Positions 6,345-11,269 of a DNA stretch of 11,269 nucleotides are shown here, piece by piece. Both the position numbers and the translations under genes were made by a program. The stretch is from Ruminococcus sp. UBA7477 (GTDB lineage: Bacteria; Bacillota; Clostridia; Oscillospirales; Ruminococcaceae), in assembly GCA_002479715.1 (NCBI GenBank), contig DLOT01000047.1, forward strand, positions 1 to 11,269, given 5' to 3'. The number at the start of each line of letters is the position of its first letter. Within the stretch, counting starts at the first letter, position 1. The notes below the pieces were generated by a model that was not told where the DNA came from, did not search any database, and saw nothing but the letters and a program-made list of their open reading frames with translations.

Positions 6345-6360
6345 TGTGCCACATGGCACA
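6345..6360. promoter_or_regulatory. parS-like palindrome, copy 2, in the fic leader
   Basis: TGTGCCACATGGCACA equals copy 1 (1658-1673) except for one central base. It lies about 17-32 bases downstream of the predicted fic transcription start and 34 bases before its ATG. A protein bound here, most likely the neighbouring ParB, would both mark the DNA and obstruct fic transcription. Confidence 0.52.
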
Positions 6361-6383
6361 CTGCTGTAGCTGTTCTTGATTTC

Positions 6384-6412
6384 ATTATATCAGGGAAAAT
6401 TTGGTTTGTCAA
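6384..6412 (-). promoter_or_regulatory. Perfect sigma-A promoter of the fic gene
   Basis: On the minus strand TTGACA (6412-6407), a 17-bp spacer and TATAAT (6389-6384) match the consensus exactly. Predicted start is near 6377. The -35 box begins about 10 bases past the stop of the 29-aa peptide, so fic can be expressed separately from the par operon. Confidence 0.75.
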
Positions 6413-6421
6413 TGGTTCAGC

Positions 6422-6511
6422 TTACAAGATCGTCTTGACAATATACGCCGCCAAGCCCATGCCAATACCGATCGAAACATATCGTATTATATAACGCAAT
6501 AGATTTTTCAC
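6422..6511 (-). CDS. 29-aa hydrophobic membrane peptide
   Basis: The peptide MKNLLRYIIRYVSIGIGMGL...VKTIL has a basic start, one membrane-spanning segment (about residues 8-25) with a GxGxG-type glycine spacing, and Lys near the end. Its GTG start (6511-6509) overlaps the TGA of the 89-aa gene by four bases (GTGA). GGAGG lies 8 bases upstream, so it looks translationally coupled. Short single-span proteins are common in conjugative elements, and type I toxins have a similar form. No family could be assigned. It is the last gene of the par operon. Confidence 0.6.
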   Translation of the reverse strand: MKNLLRYIIRYVSIGIGMGLAAYIVKTIL

Positions 6512-6777
6512 AGCTTTTTCCTCCGTTTCTTCGGCTGAGATCTCACAGATACTTTTGGCGCAGCTGCAAAGCTTCGGCGAGCTGCCGCCTCGGAATCATA
6601 TTTACTGCCGAAAAGAAAATGGATCCTGCCGCCCTCAAGACGGGCGTCATCGGCCACTATGTAGCCCCCGCCAAATTGCTTGACGATCACCGTGAATGTT
6701 CCGTCATCTTCCGGCTTTGCATTAAGAAGCTCAAAGAAAGTGCCATTGCTATCCTGAAGCAGTTCGGTGTGCAGCAT
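6508..6777 (-). CDS. 89-aa hypothetical protein of the par operon
   Basis: I do not recognise this protein. It begins MLHTELLQDSNGTFFELL and has an alternating pattern suggesting a small beta-rich domain (FTVIVKQFGGGYIVADDARLEGGRIHFLFGSKYDSEAAARRSF, quoted in part: VIVKQFGGGYIV and RIHFLFG). It ends in a very basic tail (KKRRKKL) that could bind nucleic acid. GGGAG 8 bases before the ATG overlaps the ParB stop codon, so translation is coupled to parB, and its own stop overlaps the start of the 29-aa peptide. Position suggests an accessory role in partition or element maintenance. Confidence 0.7.
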   Translation of the reverse strand: MLHTELLQDSNGTFFELLNAKPEDDGTFTVIVKQFGGGYIVADDARLEGGRIHFLFGSKYDSEAAARRSFAAAPKVSVRSQPKKRRKKL

Positions 6778-6789
6778 ATGATTATCTCC

Positions 6790-7755
6790 CTATATGTAAG
6801 CGGCTACCAGTCTGATTATATATTCTTCCATCTCCGCATCGGAAAGCTCTGAGAACTTTTCACTATGAAGCTCCCGCAACGTTGCGAAGAGCTTTACGGA
6901 GTATTCCTCCGGTTTGTCGGTTGTGACAGGGGCTTTTTCTATATCCAGCCGTTCCAGACGTTCATGAAGATCCGTTATATCATCCATGCTAAAGCTGTAG
7001 CCCTGGTCAGCTAGAATTTCGAGCTTGGCAATGGTGTTCCTGTTTATCTTGCAGCGATAATACTGGATGTACTCGCCGATCACTTCGAGCTGGCGATATG
7101 TAAAAGCTTGAAGCATACGCTCAAATTTTCCGAAAGGCAAAAGCTTTTCATCAACCGCCTGGATAAGCGAGGTCGGGAGCTTCAGCAGGCTGACATACCT
7201 GTATATGCTGCGTGGTGATGTGCCAAAGCGTTCTGCGATGAACCTGACGGTGTCGTCATTGTCGCCTCTGTTATCCAGATATCCCTGATATAGATTTGCA
7301 AGCTCTGAGGGAGCAAGCGTGTCGTAATGACGGTGAATGTTCGACTGGCACACTTTGTCGTAAGCTTCATCGTCAGTCATCTCCTGCACAACACAAGGAA
7401 CGCTGTTCCATTCCAGATTTGATGCGGCGGCAAACCTAGAGTTTCCGATAACAACTTCGTATTCATAAAATTCGTCGTGGTGCAGAGGCCGTACTACGAT
7501 AGGCTGCAGCATACCGTTATCCTGGAGACTCAGCTGCAATGCTTTTACCTTTTTTGCATTCACAAAATATGGCTGAGCCTTGCCGCGCGGGGATTTGTAT
7601 GTTCTTATCTCATCGGTGTTGATCTGTCGTATTTTTGTTTCGGACGATCCCCAGAGGCTTTCGTATTCTTCAGCCAGCACCTCCGATGCGAGCGATTCAG
7701 ATAATTGCTGTTCTTCCTCGTCTAATCTTGCATTTCTGCGGGCGGTAAGATCCAT
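6790..7755 (-). CDS. parB: ParB-family partition/DNA-binding protein
   Basis: ParB proteins bind parS centromere sites and are moved by ParA. The 321-aa protein has the N-terminal ParB domain: box I-like NGMLQPIVVRP (80-90), box II-like GNSRFAAASN (104-113) and box III-like CQSNIHRHYDTLAPSELANLYQ (136-157, key residues N139, R142). A helix-turn-helix follows, with IAERFGTSPRSIYRYVSLL (173-191). A C-terminal helical domain ends the protein. Box II of CTP-binding ParBs is normally GERRxRA; here it is GNSRFAA, so nucleotide handling may differ. AAAGGAGG lies before ATG 7755, 17 bases after parA. Two parS-like palindromes (1658, 6345) are its likely targets. Confidence 0.88.
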   Translation of the reverse strand: MDLTARRNARLDEEEQQLSESLASEVLAEEYESLWGSSETKIRQINTDEIRTYKSPRGKAQPYFVNAKKVKALQLSLQDNGMLQPIVVRPLHHDEFYEYEVVIGNSRFAAASNLEWNSVPCVVQEMTDDEAYDKVCQSNIHRHYDTLAPSELANLYQGYLDNRGDNDDTVRFIAERFGTSPRSIYRYVSLLKLPTSLIQAVDEKLLPFGKFERMLQAFTYRQLEVIGEYIQYYRCKINRNTIAKLEILADQGYSFSMDDITDLHERLERLDIEKAPVTTDKPEEYSVKLFATLRELHSEKFSELSDAEMEEYIIRLVAAYI

Positions 7756-7772
7756 TATGTGTTCCTCCTTTA

Positions 7773-8546
7773 TTATGATCTCTTAATGACTTCTCCGGCC
7801 AGTGCAAGATAAGCTTCGGCAAGCGTATTGTTGCGAATATTTACACAGCCGGTACCCAGCGAGATAGCACGTTCCGTCTGGGCCTTGCGGTAGGGGATCT
7901 GCGTCGAAAACATTGCAGCGCCGAAGTTCTCCTTGGTGGCTTGATCAATAGCCCTGCCAAATTCAGTGATGTGTTCCGCCTTGTTATATAGTATTCCGAT
8001 CACCTTGAGGCGGGGGTTAGTCGTGGCGTTCAGCGAACGCACCTTAGCGAGTAGACCGTCAATTCCGTCGAATGCGAAGAGCCCGGCCTCGATAGGAATG
8101 ATAATACCGTCCGAGGCGTTCAAAGCGTTTTGTGTGAGAATGTCAATTGCCGGCTTGTTGTCAAGAAGTATGTAGTCGTATTTTGTAAACTCCTCCGAAG
8201 ATAAAATGCGTTTAAGAACATACGGACTGTCTGCGTGACAGGCTATCTGTGCATTAATACTGTCAAGCATTTTCGACGATCCAATGTAGTCAAGTCCGTT
8301 GTCCGAGCTTCTGATAACCTCGGAAACCGTTGAGCTTCTGCCCATGCACTCTTCGTATATAAGGTCACATATGCTCTTGCCGGTCAGACCTCCGCACAGG
8401 GTGGTGAGGTTGCATTGCTTGTCCAGGTCGATTACCAGGACTCTCTTGCCGAGCTGAGTAAGAGCGCTGCCCAGGTTATGGGTGGTAGTAGTTTTTCCCA
8501 CACCGCCTTTTTCGTTGGCTATTGATATGATTTTAGTTTTTCTCAT
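7773..8546 (-). CDS. parA: ParA-family partition ATPase
   Basis: ParA is a Walker-type ATPase that binds nucleoid DNA and positions plasmids or elements with ParB. The 257-aa protein shows the deviant Walker A KGGVGKTT (13-20), the switch I-like DLDKQCNLT (40-48) and the Walker B-like YILLDNKPAID (125-135, with Asn-Lys-Pro for the usual Cys/Thr-Pro-Pro). IIPIEAGLFAFDGIDGL follows. There is no N-terminal DNA-binding extension, as in short (type Ib-like or chromosomal/Soj-like) ParAs. The start at 8546 is preferred over the upstream Met at 8567 because GGAG lies 8 bases before it and homologues begin a few residues before the Walker A. It lies 34 bases after the YD-repeat gene and 17 before parB, in one operon. 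Confidence 0.92.
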   Translation of the reverse strand: MRKTKIISIANEKGGVGKTTTTHNLGSALTQLGKRVLVIDLDKQCNLTTLCGGLTGKSICDLIYEECMGRSSTVSEVIRSSDNGLDYIGSSKMLDSINAQIACHADSPYVLKRILSSEEFTKYDYILLDNKPAIDILTQNALNASDGIIIPIEAGLFAFDGIDGLLAKVRSLNATTNPRLKVIGILYNKAEHITEFGRAIDQATKENFGAAMFSTQIPYRKAQTERAISLGTGCVNIRNNTLAEAYLALAGEVIKRS

Positions 8547-8580
8547 ATTGTCGTCTCCTTCTATCATGATGTTTTTGAAA

Positions 8581-9666
8581 TTATCTTCCTCTGCTTCGTT
8601 TCTTCAATTGATTGACGGGCTGTGTTTTTTGCTCCTCAGCTGCAACCTTGCTTGCGACACACTCAGGAACTGCGGTTTCACTGACTGACTTTTTTCTTTC
8701 AACTACGATATTCATATATTCCATGGGAGAATAGTTTCCCCAGATTTCACTGGCTGTCTCTTTCCTTTCGGCAACGATGTCTAGATACAATCTGTAATCT
8801 GCTGCGCTGAGGTCATTGTGGGAGGTTATCGCCAGCTCGACGTCTTGGAGATGCTGAATCTTTTCCGCAGTGGTCATTTGGCGTAGAGCATCGTCGTTTT
8901 TTCGACCGGTCGTCACCGTAGGTTTGCCATTCTCATCATAGCTATATTTTCCCCAATAACCATATGAGTTTTCGCAGTAGCTCAGACGGTCGTATTCATC
9001 ATATTTGTTTAGTTCCCACCAGCCGTCCGAGTCTTTGCAGTAAGTTTCATTGCCGCGCTCGTCATATTCATAGCGCTGCCAGGAGCCGACTGAGTTCTCA
9101 TAGTAGGTCACGTGGCCTTGATCGTTATATTCATGACGATCCCAATAGCCGTTGTCGTATTCTGTGTAGGTAACATGACCCAGTTCGTCATATTCTCGTT
9201 TTACTATTTCCATATTCTTTTCCTCCTCATTCTGTATCAATTCAAGACGCCCAAGGAAGATCTTATCCCTAGCGTCGGGGTCTGCCGTTTCGCTACATAC
9301 TTCTTTGACAAGATCACGTACTGCATCAAGATCATATTTATCTATTGATGAGTTTTCGGGAGTTCTCTCAGGATCAGAAGCACCACTGAACGATCGATAT
9401 ATCTGCACCGTATGGTTGTCGGCGTTTATTTCGACCGAAAAGGTAAAACTTCTGCTCTGCTGTACTTCCGCATACTTAACTTCCGTAACTTCTGTTCCGC
9501 ATTCTTTCAATGCTATGTAAGGGCTTGGCGACGAAAAGTATTTGAATGTATCATTGAACAAGAAAAGCTCAGGCAGACCGTATCTTGTTGAGATAAGCCG
9601 TATTTCCCGTGGTATCGAAAGCAGCGGTCTTGCAGACGTCGATCTGTCCGTATATACATATGTCAC
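8581..9666 (-). CDS. YD-repeat-like protein at the head of the par operon, 5' end lost
   Basis: The open frame gives 361 aa, but the part right of about 9570 is antisense to the kinase and is probably not original. A plausible coding section (FSSPSPYIALKECG...KIFLGRLELIQ) comes first. From Met at 9213 there are four 21-residue repeats and a partial fifth, of pattern YDExGxxTYxExSxGYWxxYE. A C-terminal helical region with a repeated ERKxxxSE and a basic end (KKRSRGR) follows. GAGGAGG lies 8 bases before ATG 9213, so a 210-aa product starting there is possible. Such repeats are known in Clostridia proteins of unknown role. No signal peptide or membrane segment is seen, so it is likely cytoplasmic. 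It lies 34 bases ahead of parA. Confidence 0.65.
   Translation of the reverse strand: MTYVYTDRSTSARPLLSIPREIRLISTRYGLPELFLFNDTFKYFSSPSPYIALKECGTEVTEVKYAEVQQSRSFTFSVEINADNHTVQIYRSFSGASDPERTPENSSIDKYDLDAVRDLVKEVCSETADPDARDKIFLGRLELIQNEEEKNMEIVKREYDELGHVTYTEYDNGYWDRHEYNDQGHVTYYENSVGSWQRYEYDERGNETYCKDSDGWWELNKYDEYDRLSYCENSYGYWGKYSYDENGKPTVTTGRKNDDALRQMTTAEKIQHLQDVELAITSHNDLSAADYRLYLDIVAERKETASEIWGNYSPMEYMNIVVERKKSVSETAVPECVASKVAAEEQKTQPVNQLKKRSRGR
8908..9192 (-). repeat. Tandem 63-bp coding repeats (YD-like), 4 units plus a partial one
   Basis: Four consecutive units of exactly 21 codons start at 9192, 9129, 9066 and 9003, and a shorter fifth starts at 8940. Conserved in most units are Tyr-Asp at the start, Gly at position 5, Tyr at 9, Gly at 15 and Trp at 17. 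Units have diverged at the DNA level, so the expansion is old. Confidence 0.75.
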
Positions 9667-10702
9667 AAACGTTTCTCTCTACAGCGGCGAAGATGATTTT
9701 TTTGCCGTTACAGGGGATTATGCTGTCAGAGAGATTGGCGGCAAGCTTTATCGCTTTGACTATGAAGCCGGCAGTGGCAGCGGAAATATAAGATATGTCG
9801 TAAATGGGATAATAGCTGCGGCTTCAGCGGGCATTCTGCTGTTGCTTTTATATGTTTACAGGGAGATAATAGTGCCGTTTGACAGGATGAAGGAATTACC
9901 GAGAGAGCTTGCCAGAGGAAGACTGACAATGCCGATGAAACAGGGCAAAAGCCGTTACTTCGGCGAATTTTTCTGGGGAATAGACCTTTTGCGTGAGAGC
10001 ATAGAGCAGCAAAAGAACAGAGAGCTGGAGCTTTTGAGAGAAAGAAAAAGACTGCACTTATCTCTGCTGCATGACATAAAAAATCCGCTTTTGGCGATAA
10101 AGCTCTACTCTAAGGCGCTTGCCCGCGGCCTATATTCAGACAGAGATAAGCAGATCGAGGCTGCTGAGAGCATAGATCGCAACGCGGACGAAATAGAGAG
10201 CTTTGTTTCTCAGATGGTCAGCTCCTCACGAGAGGACTTTTTTGACATGGAGGTGTGCATGGGAGAGTTTTATCTCTCGCATCTGATAAACAGAATATGC
10301 TCTTATAACAGCGAAAGGTTCAGGCTTTCCGGTGTGAATTTTTCAATACAAAAAATCCCCGACTGTCTGCTCCGCGGGGATCCGGAGCGAGCGGCCGAGG
10401 TTTTGCAAAACATCATTGAAAATGCCGTCAAATACGGCGACGGAAAGCTGATCTCGGTTTCCTTTTCCGAGGAGGAGGGCTGTATTCTCATTGCCGTCAA
10501 AAACAGCGGATGTACACTTTCCGAGTCGGAGCAGCCGCATATATTTGAAAGCTTCTGGCGCGGATCAAATTCGGGCAATGCGCCGGGCTGCGGTCTTGGG
10601 CTGTTTATCTGCCGACGGCTCATGAACAAAATGGGAGGCGATATATTTGCTTCGTCAGAGGGCGGGTATATGACTGTTACTTCTGTGTTTCCAAAGTCGT
10701 AA
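9542..10702 (+). pseudogene. VanS-like sensor histidine kinase, truncated at the 5' end
   Basis: Membrane sensor kinases autophosphorylate on His and pass the phosphate to a response regulator. Present are the rest of an extracellular sensor domain (about residues 14-82, ending GGKLYRFDY), one membrane helix (VVNGIIAAASAGILLLLLYVY, about 86-106), a linker, and the dimerisation domain with LLHDIKNPL (His177). The ATPase domain has the N box LQNIIENAVKYGDG (Asn290, Asn294), F box IFESFWRGSN and G box GCGLGLFICRRLM (350-362). The first membrane helix and start are missing and no ribosome site precedes ATG 9542. No response regulator is in the window; it would lie upstream in an intact operon. 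It ends five bases before the convergent acetyltransferase gene. The kinase core is complete; the membrane sensor is not. Confidence 0.75.
9555..9590. other. Junction between the par block and the kinase segment
   Basis: The rightward kinase reads as family-like from about YLVEISRISRGIE (about 9580) but has no start, no ribosome site and no first membrane helix. The leftward YD-repeat gene likewise loses plausible sequence at this point. Two divergent genes truncated at one spot mark a deletion, recombination or assembly join. No inverted repeats or target duplications were seen. Confidence 0.5.
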
Positions 10703-10707
10703 GACTA

Positions 10708-11199
10708 TCACAGATCCAGCTGAAAGATATAGTCGTCCATCACAAAGCCGCCTTCAATGTCTGTAACGACCGAGTCAATAAGCCTGAAGCCCATGTGTTT
10801 GTAGATAGCTATAGTTGTGTCGTTGTGCTTGTTGACGGTCAGATATATTCCGCGAAGTCCGTTTGAACGTTTTATGATTTCATTAAGCATCTGCCGCGAG
10901 ATACCCTTTCCGCGGCATTCTTTTTTTACATACAGCTTACTTAAAAACATTCTGTCGCCGTCCGGGTGAAAGGCTGTGTAGCCTACCGCACTGCCGTCAT
11001 CGCCGAGCGCAAGAAGATATGTGTAGCCCTCGTCTGTGATCTGCCGTGTCATTGCTTCGGCGCTTTGAAACTTTTTCAGCATATATTCCACCTGCGCGGC
11101 ACCGATTATCGGCGTGAAATGCTCATTCCAGATCTCGCTTGCCAGACGAGCCGTTTGTTCGATCTGTTCCTTTGTCGTTACATCATTCAGTGTGATCAT
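10708..11199 (-). CDS. GNAT-family N-acetyltransferase
   Basis: A 163-aa GNAT enzyme, which moves acetyl from acetyl-CoA to an amine; the substrate cannot be told. The acetyl-CoA loop is in KLYVKKECRGKGISRQMLNE (about residues 88-107), with RGKGIS for the R/QxxGxG/A motif. The late motif NKHNDTTIAIYKHMGF (about 122-137) is the usual N...A..fYek.GF pattern. AAAGGAG lies 9 bases before ATG 11199. It converges with the kinase gene, with five bases between the stops. Confidence 0.9.
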   Translation of the reverse strand: MITLNDVTTKEQIEQTARLASEIWNEHFTPIIGAAQVEYMLKKFQSAEAMTRQITDEGYTYLLALGDDGSAVGYTAFHPDGDRMFLSKLYVKKECRGKGISRQMLNEIIKRSNGLRGIYLTVNKHNDTTIAIYKHMGFRLIDSVVTDIEGGFVMDDYIFQLDL

Positions 11200-11218
11200 T
11201 GTTAAAACTCCTTTGTGT

Positions 11219-11243
11219 TATAATAGATCAAGCATCTATTATA
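11219..11243. promoter_or_regulatory. Perfect 10-bp inverted repeat overlapping the acetyltransferase promoter
   Basis: TATAATAGAT (11219-11228), CAAGC and ATCTATTATA (11234-11243) form a perfect inverted repeat. Each arm carries a TATAAT on one strand. The leftward TATAAT (11243-11238) is positioned to serve the acetyltransferase gene, though I see no good -35 box. It could be an operator or part of the promoter. Confidence 0.45.
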
Positions 11244-11269
11244 TGTTCATGTCCTCGTCGATACGCTGA

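Noticed and set aside
6312..6359. Longer fic start at 6359
   Set aside because: The start falls in the palindrome and very close to the predicted transcription start; ATG 6311 has a site and fits the family better.
7338..7352. TGTTCGACTGGCACA inside parB as a third parS-like site
   Set aside because: Only one half matches, the total length is 15 and the dyad is broken; likely coding coincidence.
10303..10629. 108-aa minus-strand frame within the kinase
   Set aside because: It is a shadow of the kinase ATPase domain, whose N, F and G boxes prove the plus-strand frame.

Overview
The window looks like Firmicutes (Clostridia) DNA. Ribosome binding sites are strong AAAGGAG/GGAGG types, promoters match the sigma-A consensus, and the first gene is a clostridial-type pnp. 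It is a mosaic. Positions 1 to about 1010 are strongly A+T-rich chromosome: the 3' end of pnp, its terminator and a tRNA-Gln(CTG). Right after the encoded CCA end of the tRNA the base composition rises to a moderate level, as in gut Ruminococcaceae/Lachnospiraceae, and stays there to the end. This fits an integrated mobile element that used the tRNA as its attachment site. It also fits a contig join, which sequence alone cannot exclude.

Positions 1015-1570 hold no gene. There is a dense series of strong hairpins (1015-1340), then a compact RNA locus in which a plus-strand and a minus-strand transcription unit overlap. Each of the two has a perfect TTGACA-N17-TATAAT promoter and its own terminator-like hairpin. 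A 16-bp palindrome with the architecture of a parS site follows at 1658.

Positions 1679-9666 are a leftward (minus strand) block with plasmid/ICE backbone character. In transcription order it holds: a YD-repeat-like protein, ParA, ParB, an 89-aa unknown protein, a 29-aa membrane peptide, a Fic-domain protein with its own perfect promoter and a second copy of the palindrome in its leader, the C-terminal half of a VirD4/TraG coupling protein, a double winged-helix (Rep-like) DNA-binding protein, and an MmeI-family adenine methyltransferase without the nuclease domain. A short antisense RNA unit (promoter plus perfect terminator) lies on the opposite strand over the 3' end of the Rep-like gene. 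That gene appears to carry a 1-nt frameshift.

From about 9570 a different segment begins. It has a rightward VanS-like sensor histidine kinase that has lost its first membrane segment, and a convergent GNAT acetyltransferase. The kinase and the leftward YD-repeat gene are both cut at their 5' ends at the same place, which marks a deletion, rearrangement or assembly junction.

Functionally, ParA/ParB and the two parS-like palindromes suggest segregational maintenance. The winged-helix protein and the antisense RNAs suggest replication or copy control. The coupling-protein remnant points to former conjugation, and the orphan methyltransferase to protection from host restriction. No integrase, relaxase or Walker A half of the coupling protein is present, so the element is incomplete or continues outside the window.
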